Notes under the pieces: generated by a model
What the model was told of the DNA's origin: nothing
Databases searched by the model: none
Seen by the model: only the letters and a program-made list of their open reading frames with translations
Made by a program: the position numbers and the translations under genes
From: Nipponacmea schrenckii
Lineage: Eukaryota; Mollusca; Gastropoda; Lottiidae
Reading direction: 5' to 3'
Assembly (NCBI GenBank): GCA_030562195.1
Contig: JAUJPP010000007.1
Location: 18,287,769-18,351,768, forward strand
Length of the DNA stretch: 64,000 bases
In this document: positions 23,175 through 35,374 of the stretch, piece after piece
Position numbering within the stretch: position 1 is the stretch's first letter
Layout: each line of letters starts with the position of its first letter

Positions 23175-24336
23175 TTTCTTTTCGGTTCACGGTGAATGCC
23201 GTTTCGGCCACTGTGGGAGCCACGCGAGTAAGCAGTTTTGAGTGTCTAGTACTGCCTTGTCGCTTTTTTTGTTCGGTAAATCACCATCAAATTAGTTGTA
23301 ACCACCCTTAAGCGCTGGCCGAGCACACAAAACACGACCTAAGAAACGATAAGAGTGAATACCGCTATTATGACGTCGTCTTTACTGTCTCCTTAAAGGT
23401 AACGTTATTGGTACATAGGCTTGTGGGGTATGTTTTTTTGGCGACGGGAATGCTAATTTAGGCCAATTGAGACCAGAATTTGAAATGTGTTGCCCACTCC
23501 AGTCTTTCTGTGCACATTTTTGGCTCCATAACAGTGTTTTTGACGTCATAATGCTTAACTTATACGATAATAGCCCCGAAAATTGACCGAAGATCACGTT
23601 TTTCACGAGATTTGGACCTCTCGGTGTGGTTTTGATTGCTTTTTTCCAGGTTAGAATCATTTCGACTATCGTTTAAAGCGAAAATGTAGAAAACTTTGGG
23701 GGACTTTTTTTCTCTCCCCATCTCGCAAAGTCCGATTTTCTTTTCGGTTCACGCTGAATGCCGTTTCGGCCACTGTGGGAGCCACGCGAGTAAGCAGTTT
23801 TAGTGTCTAGTACTGCCTTGTCGCTTTTCGTTCGGTCAATCGCCATCAAATTAGTTGTAAGCACCCTTAAGCGCTGGCCGAGCACACAAAACACGACCTT
23901 AGAAACGATAAGAGTGAATACCGCTATTATGACGTCGTCTTTACTGTCTCCTTAAAGGTAACGTTATTGGTACATAGGCTTGTGGGGTATGTTTTTTTGG
24001 CGACGGGAATGCTAATTTAGGCCAATTGAGACCAGAATTTGAGATGTGTTGCCCACTCCAGTCTTTCTGTGCACATTTTTGGCTCCATAACAGTGTTTTT
24101 GACGTCATAATGCTTAACTTATACGATAATAGCCCCGAAAATTGACCGAAGATCACGTTTTTCACGAGATTTGGACCTCTCGGCGTGGTTTGATTGCTTT
24201 TTTCCAGGTTAGAATCATTTCGACTATCGTTTAAAGCGAAAATGTAGAAAACTTTGGGGGACTTTTTTTCTCTCCCCATCTCGCAAAGTCCGATTTTCTT
24301 TTCGGTTCACGCTGAATGCCGTTTCGGCCACTGTGG
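23175..24336. repeat. Satellite array 2, ~559-bp monomer, ~2.1 copies
   Basis: Same family as array 1; the TATGACGTCGTC landmark is at about 23369 and 23928. It starts within the monomer at TTTCTTTTCGGTTCAC and is cut after GGCCACTGTGG by the 434-bp cassette. A few base differences from array 1 are spread along it. Confidence 0.95.
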
Positions 24337-24770
24337 TATGGAGGGGGATTTGTGTCAGAAGTCAGTGCCATGCACAAATGTCTAATTCACTAATGCAATG
24401 TAGTTAATGCAAATATTATATGTTGTATGTTAAAAGTTACGTGTAAAAATTCCACTTATGCATAAGACATAAGTAAGAAGTCAAATGTGTTGTGCTAAAT
24501 GTAAAAAGTTTGATGTTGCATTATTACATTAAACCTTTTACTTATAACTTTTGCCCTGTATAGTCTGCCATAAAACGCTTAACATTGAACTTTTGTCATA
24601 TGTCGTTTACCATATAACATATTACATAAGACATATAACACACGACATTTGACACTTGCATTAAAACATATCACATTCAACACAGAATAGAAATAACGAT
24701 GACGTCACGTTACTAGGTCACGCAAATTCTCGCGAGACTCAAATAAATAAAATTTTACAACGAATTCTCC
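24337..24770 (+). promoter_or_regulatory. 434-bp promoter-like cassette, copy 1
   Basis: It begins TATGGAGGGGGATTTG and ends CGAATTCTCC. It matches 36337-36770 without indels and with about four substitutions. Near its 3' end it holds a perfect CRE (GATGACGTCACG), then TTCTCGCGAGACTC, whose TCTCGCGAGA palindrome is a known metazoan core-promoter element, then an AAATAAATAAAA stretch. It lies 78 bp upstream of the ATG of the integrase-like gene. Promoter function is inferred from motifs and position. It could also be the terminal repeat of a larger element, but no convincing inverted ends or target duplication flank it. Confidence 0.65.
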
Positions 24771-24848
24771 CAAGATAAGATAACTTTTGTTTTCTTCTCT
24801 TCAAAAAGATAATAATAGTTCGAATTCCGTGTTAAAAAAAGAAATAAA

Positions 24849-27461
24849 ATGTCTGCAACTGATATTTTGTCAGAAATCAGTCGGAGGATAATTAGAATTG
24901 CAGATAGCTTGGAGTCTGGACAGTCTTTACAAGATTCAAAACATCAACTTGAATGTGTAATTACTATTTTAATGACCATTGATCTTGAGTTAAGTTCGGA
25001 ACTGAATTTTAATTTAACCAAATGCTGTACACTAATTGGGCAGTGCATGGATTGCATTGACCGATCGATTGCAGCTGCGGGTGCATCATCTGAATTATTC
25101 CAAATGGAAAGATCTTCTGGAACTATGGGTGCACCTAAGATATTTATACTTCAAGAACAACTTAATTTCTTTATTTCTTGTGGTTTTACAACTCAAGAAA
25201 TCGCTAACTTTTATAATGTCAGTTTAAGCACTATTCAGAGAAGATTGTCGGAATATAACATAAAAATTAGAGATAAGTATAGTGTTATATCTGATGAAGA
25301 GTTGAATCAAAAAGTGGATGATACTTTGATTAATCATCCCAACATAGGATATCGCAGTATGCATGGACATTTAAAAAGTAAAGGCGATCATGTACAACTA
25401 GACAGAGTGAGGCAGGCAATGAGAAATGTCGACTTGGAGGGATGTTTATACCGCAGATTGCATTTAAGACCAGTACAAAGGCGAACATATTCAGTGATGG
25501 GATCCAATGCATTATGGCATATAGATGGCTATCATAAATTGATAAGGTAAGATAAGATATATAGGCTAAAGCCTATACAAGTCGTCCCAATTTACAATTT
25601 GACAGGAAAGTAATACTCCTATGCTTTCTTCTTTTCCAATCTCCATTCAGTTCATTGTGATGAATTAGGGCTATCATATGAATTATCCCTGGGAACACAG
25701 TCATTTATGACTGAACAATTATTTATATTATTATTGTAAAAATTAGTGTAAGTTTTTAGAATTTATTTTATTGAAAATTGATGTGTATAGCAGGACATTG
25801 GAATTGCATATTGATGAAAGCCTAGTAAGCCTATTGTTGAAGTCTACTCATAGCTTTTATATGAGCTAATTATGAGACTTTAAATTGCAGTTGGAAGCTA
25901 GTAATACATGGAGGGATAGATGGTTTCTCAAGGTTGCCAGTTTATCTGAATATCAGCAATAACAACAAATCTGATACTGTCTTAGAGATGTTTTGCCAAG
26001 CTGTATCAGAATATGGTATTCCACAACGTGTCCGATCAGACAAAAGGTGTAGCACAATTCATGTTGGATGCAAGAGGGTTAAATCGTGGTAGCCATATTT
26101 GTGGCAGGAGTGTACATAATCAAAGGTAGATATTTTACACACATATTATTATAATCAATGGTAAACCCAATACACGGTTTCATATCTTTGTGTAGATGTC
26201 AAGATCTGGTCAAATAAAAACTTAGGTAAAAAAATCTATGGAGGCAAGCAAATCATTAAATGAGTTATAGCGTTGAGTTCTAAGCATCCCAAATAGCTAT
26301 AAATTGTCAATGATTACACAGTTATATTATCATCTATATCATATAGATATTGGTACATATTTTTTGTTTTCCAATCCAGCCTTTCTGGAAAAAATTGGTA
26401 CTGAGAGGAATAGAGGTTGAATGGCATGGATGGAAATTTTATTAATTATTAGTCTATTATTATTATTATTTTTTTTTTTGTCTTTTTGTAGAATTGAACG
26501 TTTTTGGAGAGATCTCTGGGAAGGCTGCATTGGAATGTTTTATCATCTGTTTTGTTTTATGGAAAGTCAGGGAATGTTAAATCCAACCGATGAAGTTCAT
26601 ATTGAGGCTTTGCATTATGTTTTCATTCCAAGAATCCAAAAACATTTAAATGATTTTCAAGAAGCATTTAGCAATAGACAGATAAGAACAGCCAGTAACC
26701 AGACACCAAAGCAGTTGTGGATAAGAGGTCAACTAATTCAGAATAATACAGATTTACCCGAGGTAATTTTTTTTCACACTTTGGCTTGTCTAATATTATC
26801 ATAAAATGTACAATTATTGACTTCACCCTCTATCTAAATCATTTTGCTTGGCTAAAACAATAGAGGCTATATTACCAAAATCTGAATTTTTAACAGTTTC
26901 TCAATAGTTAATATTCTTAATCGCTGGATTATCCTCATTTTAGTGGCATTCAAGTTTATGTGGCTGTGATTCAGTTTGCATTTTCATTAAACATAATATA
27001 TCAATTAGCATTGAACAGATAATATATTTATTTGATGATGGATAGAGGATTTATTCATGAGAAAAAATTTTATCTGTTCATTACTAAGATAGGCAGTATT
27101 TTATTAATGTTTTTTTAAAACTTCAAGTAGCAAGTTCACTATGGGAAAATAATTATTTAAGTTTGAAGCTTATGTGGATATTGCATTTTTTGAGAGTTTA
27201 CTGGTTATTATATACATTATATTTTTGTAAATGACATTATTTTTTTTCAAGGAAGGTATAATGACTTATGGGAGTTGCCAAGAAGGACTGTTAGCAGAAG
27301 AATTCCCAAGTGTCAGACTCCAAGAAACAGTTTCATACTTAAGTCACGAAAAAAGTGTTGAACTTAAAGAATTAGTTAATCCTTTGCAGATTTCAGATAG
27401 TCATGGATACGATCTTTTTATCATAGTGCGTGATTTTATTATGAGAAGTTACAATGCGTGA
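24849..27461 (+). pseudogene. Four-exon integrase-core (DDE) gene, frameshifted
   Basis: Exons fit at 24849-25546, 25891-26125, 26492-26761 and 27252-27461, with GT/AG introns. The protein begins MSATDILSEISRR, has a helix-turn-helix near residues 110-140 (TTQEIANFYNVSLSTIQRRL), then GYRSMHGHL, a feature of tra5/IS3-like integrases. It continues with a retroviral-type core: Asp in LWHIDGYHKLI (end of exon 1), Asp in RVRSDK (exon 2) and Glu in IERFWRDLW (exon 3). This architecture occurs in uncharacterised integrase-core proteins of fish and marine invertebrates, as I recall the family. Exon 2 is one base out of phase after RSDK: GRSVHNQR is readable only in a shifted frame, and without the shift exon 3 would hit a stop at once. 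So it is a pseudogene, or there is a sequence error. Introns argue against a simple retrotransposon. Confidence 0.75.
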
Positions 27462-28375
27462 TATTCTAAAACCCTTTCTTAAAGAACAATGGTGAAAATT
27501 AAATGTTACTACTGAGAAATCTTTCAAAACCTTGTCATCAAGTGAAATTAACAAAAAATCTTGGACAGTTCTCTTCATATTTTTAGTGGTAGTCAGTTGC
27601 CAAATTTGACGAAGAAGGAATCTGTTTATGATTTTATGAGCCCAATTTAATTGTAGTCTGAGAAAAGGTATTAATCTCGAAAATAAAACGGAAATTTATA
27701 GATGGCTTTCCTAAAGGAATTTTTTCACCTAAATATTTTATAATTTCATCTCATTGTGTAAAGGTGCAATCTGAAATATTTTGAAAGCCTATTTAAGAAA
27801 CTACAATCCTTTTAAACAACAATGAAAATAAATTAAATCTAAAACAAAGCTAACTTTCAAAACTATTTTCATTTTGGTCTCTCGATTGGATCAAAGACAT
27901 TCTGCATTAAATATATTGTTTATAAATTTTAAATGAAGTCTTTTTAAACTGTTATCGTGTTTAATTCATTAAAACTGGATATCATAGTATTACAATTTGT
28001 GTGAATGTAGTGGGCTTGAAATGCAATCAGAACGAGCGGATGCCCTAAAGGCTGTATGCCCACCAGCAGCTAACCAATTTTGTATTATTTACTCTAAATC
28101 AAGGGCAATACCATGAGAACGCATGAACAAGCCTACCAAGTTTTATTCAAATCTGAAAAATTGTGGCCTCTAGAGCAGCCACAGGCAAATTGTGGACGCT
28201 GAACGGACAGGGGCGACAATATTTATATTGTATTGTTTGTTTATATTGTTTGTCTGGGGATAGACAAACGTACATTAAAACTCCCTTCTAAAATGTATAT
28301 CTATAATACCTATATCTTGAATAGTTCAAGAGTTAAGCTTATAGTCCGTCAAGAATAGTAGTGTTTACGAGCAAT
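27462..28375. other. Spacer after the integrase gene
   Basis: Probable 3' untranslated and intergenic DNA. AT-rich, no frame above noise. The part from about 28020 (GCAATCAGAACGAGCGGATG, then ATTGTGGCCTCTAGAG) resembles fragments of common molluscan interspersed repeats. A related piece, AAATTGTGGTCTC-like, lies near 32475. Confidence 0.45.
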
Positions 28376-28460
28376 TATGGACAGACAGACCGACAGACGG
28401 ACGGATGGACGGACATGGGTGACGACAATATACGCCCCCCCATTTCATGTGGGCGTATAA
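28376..28460 (-). repeat. Palindromic-head repeat with (ACGG)n, inverted copy
   Basis: An ACAGACAGACCGACAGACGG run, then GGACATGGGTGACGACAATA and the head CCATTTCATGTGGGCGTATA. It is the reverse of the module at 29341. On the minus strand it continues into CTCGTAAACACTACT, one monomer of the ~160-bp core. Confidence 0.8.
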
Positions 28461-28669
28461 AAATGACACTGAAGAAAATGAACATCCACATTGTTCATTT
28501 TTATCCGATTAGAAGTGAATGTTTACTTTCTTAATGCTCATAGGGACATGATAGAGAAATAAAAATTCTGGTGCTATGGAAACTATGGAATCCTTTATGA
28601 AAAAGACTATTTCCCTGTAAGATTCAGCAATGGGTCAAGGTTATTTGTCTCCATTGCTCTACTTAAAAA

Positions 28670-28844
28670 CAGTAGACCTCGCATATAACGAACCAAGTTT
28701 GGACCACAAATTTTTGTCCGTTATATGCAAAGGCTGTTATATACGAGGAATTTAACATGCATTATCATTACAAGGGACCGCAGTTTCAGTACGTTATAGG
28801 CGATTGTCCGTTATATGCAAGGCTGTTATATGCGAGGTCTACTG
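28670..28844. mobile_element. 175-bp MITE, pogo/Tigger-like
   Basis: The termini CAGTAGACCTCGCATATAAC and GTTATATGCGAGGTCTACTG are near-perfect inverted repeats; inside, GTCCGTTATATGCAA recurs. The right end is followed by TA; the left flank is AA, so the TA duplication of the pogo group is only half preserved. Confidence 0.7.
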
Positions 28845-28873
28845 TACTTTCATCCGTCTACCCCCTTACTCAC

Positions 28874-29334
28874 CCATAATTGTTCCAGCGATTTCGTATT
28901 TTCGCTCAGCCATGTTTAACAAATATCTTTCTTTACCAATTGCTTCCTCATTTACTAGAAGTTCATCTTTAAACATATTTTCTTTTATTGATTGTACTGC
29001 TAAGGTCAGAAATTCTCTTCTGGGGCCCCCATAATCTGCCGCTTCCTCTCCTATGAAGGTTACTTCGAGAGGATAGTGCAGATCCTCATTCCTCTTAAAT
29101 TCTGAGAACATGTCAGAAAATAAATTTTCTCGATCCACCACAATTCCAAACAGTATAACATCATCATTTTTTTCAAGATTATCCAATTTGATTCCATTGA
29201 AGAAATGGCTAACATAATTTGCTATAACAAGCTTTGGATTCTGTATATCAGACCTGAAATTAATTTCATATTTCACATTCCTATATGAAATCTTATTGAA
29301 ACTATTGAATATCCTTAAAGCAGGATAATCCATA
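28874..29334 (-). pseudogene. HECT E3 ligase N-lobe exon (minus-strand gene)
   Basis: About 153 codons with the start of a HECT domain: PLEVTFIGEEAADYGGPRRE is characteristic of the HECT N-lobe, and REFLTLAVQSIKENMF follows. The exon closes with a GTGAGT donor (minus strand; plus-strand 28868-28873) after GTIMG. Upstream it is butted directly by the palindromic-head repeat, and no AG acceptor lies between them. The C-lobe with the catalytic Cys was not found at lower coordinates, where a MITE and another repeat lie, so no active ligase could be encoded. The preceding exon (31830-31940) ends with two bases of a codon, and one T here would complete it. Confidence 0.7.
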
Positions 29335-29340
29335 ATTGAT

Positions 29341-31480
29341 TTTTATACGCCCACATGAAATGGGGGGCGTATATTGTCGTCACCCACATCCGTCCGTCCG
29401 TCCGTCCGTCCGTCTGTCCACAATTGCTCGTAAACACTCTACACGGTGTAATTCTTGACGGATTTAGATGAAACTTAATATGAGTGTTTATGATCACGCA
29501 AGGATGAACCCTATTGAAAATCAGCGAAATCGGAAAAAAATTAGTATGAGTTTGTGCCCTTGTTCTTGAATGGCTCGTAAACACTCTACAAAGTGCAATT
29601 CTTGACCGATTTTGATGAAACTTGGTGTGAGAGTATGTTATAACTCAAGGATAAACCCTATCGAAAATCAGCGAAATCGAAAAATATTTAGTATGAGTTA
29701 TTGCCCTTGTTCTTGAAAACGCGTTCAATTTTAGCTTGTAAACACTCTTGAGAGAACAATTTTTAATGGATTTTAATGAAACTTGGCCTGAGTATTTGTT
29801 ATCACCCAAGGATGAAGCCTATTGAAAACCAGTCAAATCAAAAAAAAATTAATATCAGTTATTGCCCTTGTTTTTGAAAACGCGTTCAATTTTTAGCTTG
29901 TAAACACTCTACAAAGCACAGTTATTGACCGATTTTGACGAAACTTGCTGAAATTGTTTAATATCACCCAAGAATGAACCCTTTTGAAAATAGCACATAT
30001 CGAAATATATTTAATAGGAATTATTGCCCTTGTTCTATAAAATGTGTTGGATTTTTGCCTTGTAAACACTCTACAAGTCACAATTCTTGAGCGATTTTGA
30101 CATAACTTTGCATGAGTATTTCTAATCACTTAAGGATGAACCCTATTGAAATTCAGTTAAATCGAAAAATATTTAGTATCAGTTATTGCCCTTGTGTTTG
30201 AAAACGCGTTCAATTTTAGCTTTTAAGCACTCTAGAAAGAACAATTCTTAATGGATTTTGATAAAACTTGGCTTGAGTATTTGTTTTTACCCAAGGATGA
30301 ACCTTATTGAAAATCAAATGAATCGAAATATATTTAGTGTCAGTTATTGCCCTTGTGTTTGAAAACGGGTTTAACTTTTTGGCTAATAAACACTCTAGAA
30401 GGTACAATTCATGACCAATGTTGACAAAACTCACTGAAATTGTTGGATATTGCAAGGGATGAGCCTAATTGAAAATTAGAAATATCAAAATATATCTAAT
30501 ATGAATTATTGCCCTTGTTCTTTTAAACGCGTTCGATTTTTGTCTCGTAAACACTCTACATGGCACAATTCTTGAAGGATTGCAATGAAACTTGGTGTGA
30601 GAGTGTGTTATAACTCAAGGATGAACCCTATTGAAAATCAGCAAAATCGAAAAAAATTTTAGTATGAGTTACTGCCCTTGTTCTTGAAAACGCATTCAAT
30701 TTTAGCTTGTAAACACTCTAGAAAGAACTATTCTTAATGGATTTTGATTAACTTTGGCTTGAGTATTTGTTTTTACCCATGGATGAACCCTATTATAAAT
30801 CAAATAAATAGAAATATATTTAGTGTCAGTTATAGCCCTTGTTCTTGAAAACGCATTCAATTTTAGCTTGTAAACACTCTAGAAAGAACAATTTTTAATG
30901 GATTTTGATGTAACTTGGCTGGAGTATTTGTTGTCTCCCAAGGATGAACCCTATTGAAAATCGAAAAATATTTAGTACAAGTTATTGACCTTGTTTTTGA
31001 AAACGCGTTCAATTTAACTCGTAAACACTCTAGAAAGAACAATTTTGAATGGATTTTGATGAAACTTGGCTTTAGTATTTGTTTTCTCACAAGGATAAAC
31101 CCTATTGAAAATCAGATAAATCGAAAAATATTTAGTGTCAGTTATTTTGCCTGTGTTCAAAAACGCTTTCAACTTTTGGCTTGTGAACACTCTAAACATT
31201 CCTTTTTGACAAACTCGCTGAAATTGTTTAATATCAACCAAGGATGAGCCTTATTAAGAATTAAAAATATCAAAATATTATTAAGGGTGAACCCTATTGC
31301 AAATCATAAAAATACCGAAAAATATTTAATGAGTTGTTATTAGGTACAATTCTTGACAGTTTTTAATGAAACTAGAGACCCTAAAAAAAAATAGGTTGGT
31401 AGGTTGAATAATTCATTCCACTTATTGTAACCTTACTGAAAAGTTTTTATTTGAAATAAATGCTGCCAGTGGGCGTATAT
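29341..31480 (+). mobile_element. Pearl/HINE-like interspersed element with ~160-bp tandem core
   Basis: The palindromic head (TATACGCCC...GGGCGTATA) is followed by TTGTCGTCACCCACATC, a (CCGT)n microsatellite (29388-29417), and then about twelve copies of a ~160-bp unit. The landmark GTAAACACTCTA recurs at about 29430, 29577, 29737, 29900, 30060, 30547, 30707, 30868 and 31020, with degraded versions between. The unit ends drift by substitution and small deletions; AGTGGGCGTATATTACC near 31470 marks the right side. The design matches bivalve 'pearl' elements, later grouped with Helentron-associated elements; that assignment is from memory. Short frames repeat with the unit and are not genes. 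Confidence 0.75.
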
Positions 31481-31829
31481 TACCTTGCCTGGCAAGCTAT
31501 CTTTGTAATTTTACACGATTCAATTCGCTTCTGGGATGTAAAACGGTAGGCTTGCCAGAGGCAAATTCATTTGTACCAATTCTTAAATTTACCAGAGGAA
31601 ATGCAAGCTATATTAGTTAATATCTTTGGAAGTATTGGATATTTTTGTCTAAGTTTCAGGTGAGGTGTTTTTCAATAACCACTATCAAAGTATCTCACCC
31701 CAATGACCCAGTTTTGAAATGATATTTTTGATGTTTCCGACAGTCCTTCTTTAAAGAATAATAAACATAATTATGCAACTAAAAAGTGTGTATGATTTAA
31801 AGAAAATAATACCCCATTGTACTACCTAC
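31481..31829. other. Intronic-looking DNA
   Basis: It lies between exons of the minus-strand HECT-family gene; nothing recognised. Confidence 0.4.
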
Positions 31830-33768
31830 ATTTCAAAAAGAGTTTTTTCCACACATTTTGTAACATGATCCATAGGCTCTTCATCTTTCCTGTTACTATC
31901 TGACTCAGAAAATACTGGTAGTGTATCCTCTAAAAACCAACTAAAATAAAATAAGGATCAATAGGCCCATCAGTAGAAATCTTTAAATGTCAACAATTAA
32001 AGGCATGCCACTTGCGCTGCACCATACACACGCACTATATACAATTCAATCTGACATGTCAGACAGTCACAATCATATTAAATTTCAAATCTGAATAAAA
32101 ATCATAGGAAATAATTTATTAATTATTAGGTTATTGAAAACAGAAGAATAGTACTTACTCTGTATCACAGCAAACAGCAGCATGTGACTCTATGATTTCC
32201 CAATTAAAGTTTTTATTACAAACTGGACATTTCTTCATAACACTATAAATACAATATGAACTGATGAAAAGTAAAACATATTCAATAGTATTTCAATCAG
32301 TAAGTCACAAGCAACAGCATGTGACTATAATTTTCATATTAACTAGTTTTCATAAAATTTACTAAATCAAGAGCAATTAATCTGAAATTGCTTGTTGATA
32401 AGAAGCCAAATTTATACTCATACAAGATTTTATCCATCCAAACAAGCATACGAAGTTTCATTTAAATCCGATGAAAATTGTGGTCTCTATTGTATTTACA
32501 CGTTTTAACTCGAGTATTTAGATGTGAGAGTTGGAAGGTAAGAAGTTGGAGTACAAGGTAGAAAGTTGGAGGCCATAGATCACTGTAGGAAGTCTGACAT
32601 AAACTGAATGTTTACGATTGGGCTTTTCCTTGGGTAATATTCGCAGCAACCATACCCAGTTTCATTGCAATTTGAGCATTGTTAACAGACAGACCAATGT
32701 ACAGTATTAACTGCAATATAAACACATTTCATGTGGTTTTAAAATAACTATAAATGATGCATGCAGAGTTAGGTAACAATTTTATAGAAAAAAATCATTT
32801 ACTGTCTGTTTTGACCATTTATATCAAAATTATACAATAATATATTGAAACAAAACAAACAAAATAATTTTTCCATGCTAATTGTATGAGATATTAAGAA
32901 GAACTTTTGCAATCTCGAAATTAATTCAAAATCAAGTTTGTAATATAAATGATTCGTTGCAACTTTTTGAATAATTTGTAATTAAAAAGATTACTTCTCA
33001 TACAGCTCAGTAACAGCCTCTTTTCCTTTATTAGGATCCTGTAATTTTTCCATATTAAACATCTTATGGGTAAATATTCATAATATTTACAAGTGAAATA
33101 AATTGGTGTTTTCAGCATGCTTTTTTGTAACTTAGTAAAAACGTGATTTCAGTATGTGAAGCTGGTAAGAAAGTGAACAGACAACCAAGTAACCATGTGT
33201 TGCATAGGTATTCTATGCAAAATATTAGGGTAAAAAAGCTGAATAGGGCCTACTATATGTTTTCAAATAAAAATTTCCAACACAAAAAGAGCTCCTTTGC
33301 TAAAATTAGGGATTTCAAAGACTTGTTAACAGACAATAAGGCAGTACATGTCAACATTTTAAATAAAAACTTTCAAATACCTCCTTGACACATGCAAAAC
33401 GGCATATTGGATCTATCTTGGTCCTTTTTAATATAGGTAAAACATCTTCTCTTTGTTCCTATAAAAAATACAAGATAGTTAAATATCGATTGAGATATAT
33501 ATTTCTTTTCGGAGCAATTGAAAATTTCGTGAATGATATTTATGACAGATTCTTTCAATATATAGCTACTTGTTCAACTTAAAATTGTATCGGCTGAATC
33601 TTATTTGATAATCATACACACCTTAGCACAATGTGAAACATGTTCTTTTAAATTGATAATTGGTATCAATTCAAGACATGTAATACACACCTCTTTTGGG
33701 CAATCAACTGAAGGCTGAAAAGTATTTAACATAAATTTTGTTATTCTACTAATTTGATCATATAACCT

Positions 33769-34281
33769 TAGGGCTGGGAGAATTTATCGAAATTATCGAT
33801 ATTATCGATAATGGGTCAGGAATTTAAATATCGATATCCAAATTTCATTATCGACGTATAATGAATTTCCTTGCCTTCCCACATATTCTTTTATTTTTGT
33901 CTATTCCATTCTATTGTCTAACACAATAAACAATGATGATAATAAATATCCTATTTTGTCAAACGTTTTTATTGTTTTTTACGGCATTGGTTAAAAACCG
34001 GAAGTAAAATAAAATGAGTTGTGTCCCTTTATACTTGCAATGTTTACATTCGTCTCACTATATTATTAAACTCGTTTCAATATTATGAGTAGAATTGTTG
34101 ATTTCCCTAGCAAAGCCAAAAGTGCCGTCTGGAAACATTTTGGGTTTCATGAAACTACGCCAAATAGCATAATTAAGGGTCATTTTATTTGATCCCCACC
34201 CATCTCCATAAAAATCGATAATCAATCGAACAATTGCCAGCAATAATCAATATAAATTTGCAAAATCGATACCCAGCCCTA
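33769..34281. mobile_element. 513-bp hAT-type MITE
   Basis: The ends are TAGGGCTGGG and CCCAGCCCTA, with subterminal ATCGATA-type repeats on both sides. Both ends are flanked by TATAACCT (33761-33768 and 34282-34289), a perfect 8-bp duplication as made by hAT transposases. It sits in an intron of the minus-strand gene. No transposase frame. Confidence 0.9.
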
Positions 34282-34770
34282 TATAACCTAATAATAAATT
34301 TAATGTATCCTAAATATTGACTTCAATAATATGAATACTGTTTTCAAGCGTCTCTATAATTATGCACACATAATAAAGATCTAATCTACTTATACTCTAC
34401 CTCCAAACTATCAGTATATTCCAAATCTATATCTTTCTGTATTGGCCGTATGTACACCACACTCTGGCCTAACGAGCAGCTATCCGCTAAATATTCGGCG
34501 GAGTATCCATACATTGACGGCTTTATGAGTTCAAGTAAGGTTCGACTGCAAGTTCTCAGCAGCTCAAAGCCACCTCCATTTCTTAACTTAGGGTAGCATT
34601 CTGTAAAATAAGAAAAATTTAAAGAGGAAATATAAAATGCAGAGTTAAGTTACAACCTGGATATGATCTTTCTTCATTAAATAATATAACATACCTAAAA
34701 TTTTTTGTTGAAACTCTTGAGCACTATTTGTTTTATCAAAGGCAATCCTTTTCTCCCCTAAACCAGCTTC

Positions 34771-34874
34771 TAACAGAGTTCTTTTCATTTCCTTTTGGGG
34801 GACATAATCCTAAAAAGGAAAATTATATCCTACAAGCAAGATAAATTATATTAAAGGAAATTTGTCCTCTTTAT
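34771..34874 (-). repeat. 104-bp inverted duplication, arm 1
   Basis: Reverse complement identical over 104 of 104 bases to 37903-38006. It covers intron plus the acceptor and first codons of the DYVPQKEM exon. It stops exactly at the N gap on one side and at the point where the two gene copies diverge on the other. Confidence 0.95.
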
Positions 34875-35374
34875 NNNNNNNNNNNNNNNNNNNNNNNNNN
34901 NNNNNNNNNNNNNNNNNNNNNNNNNNNNNNNNNNNNNNNNNNNNNNNNNNNNNNNNNNNNNNNNNNNNNNNNNNNNNNNNNNNNNNNNNNNNNNNNNNNN
35001 NNNNNNNNNNNNNNNNNNNNNNNNNNNNNNNNNNNNNNNNNNNNNNNNNNNNNNNNNNNNNNNNNNNNNNNNNNNNNNNNNNNNNNNNNNNNNNNNNNNN
35101 NNNNNNNNNNNNNNNNNNNNNNNNNNNNNNNNNNNNNNNNNNNNNNNNNNNNNNNNNNNNNNNNNNNNNNNNNNNNNNNNNNNNNNNNNNNNNNNNNNNN
35201 NNNNNNNNNNNNNNNNNNNNNNNNNNNNNNNNNNNNNNNNNNNNNNNNNNNNNNNNNNNNNNNNNNNNNNNNNNNNNNNNNNNNNNNNNNNNNNNNNNNN
35301 NNNNNNNNNNNNNNNNNNNNNNNNNNNNNNNNNNNNNNNNNNNNNNNNNNNNNNNNNNNNNNNNNNNNNNNNNN
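34875..35374. other. Assembly gap (500 N)
   Basis: A run of exactly 500 N, a fixed-length placeholder. It lies where exon 1 of the minus-strand gene would be expected and at the edge of a perfect inverted duplication. Confidence 1.

Larger units (their letters stand above)
28874..34809 (-). pseudogene. Multi-exon HECT-family gene with Cys/His fingers, incomplete
   Basis: Exons, listed 5' to 3' on the minus strand: 34695-34809 (DYVPQKEMKRTLL, GLGEKRIAFD), 34401-34600 (CYPKLRNGGGFELLR, SVVYIRPIQKDIDLE), 33622-33714 (finger VCITC...HVSHC), 33381-33458, 32159-32242 (finger CPVCNKNF...SHAAVC), 31830-31940 and 28874-29334 (HECT N-lobe). Donors and acceptors are GT/AG. The fingers are CX2C...HX3C, like UBZ-type ubiquitin-binding fingers. 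This layout resembles the G2/M-phase-specific-E3-ligase-like HECT proteins abundant in fish and marine invertebrates (from memory). Phases agree between the first two exons and between 32159-32242 and 31830-31940, but not between 33381-33458 and 32159-32242, so an exon is missing or a frameshift occurred. The first exon is absent, probably in the gap at 34875; the catalytic C-lobe is absent too. Confidence 0.6.

Noticed and set aside
30863..31247. Overlapping frames in the ~160-bp tandem array
   Set aside because: They follow the tandem unit and are lost in most units; no coding signature.
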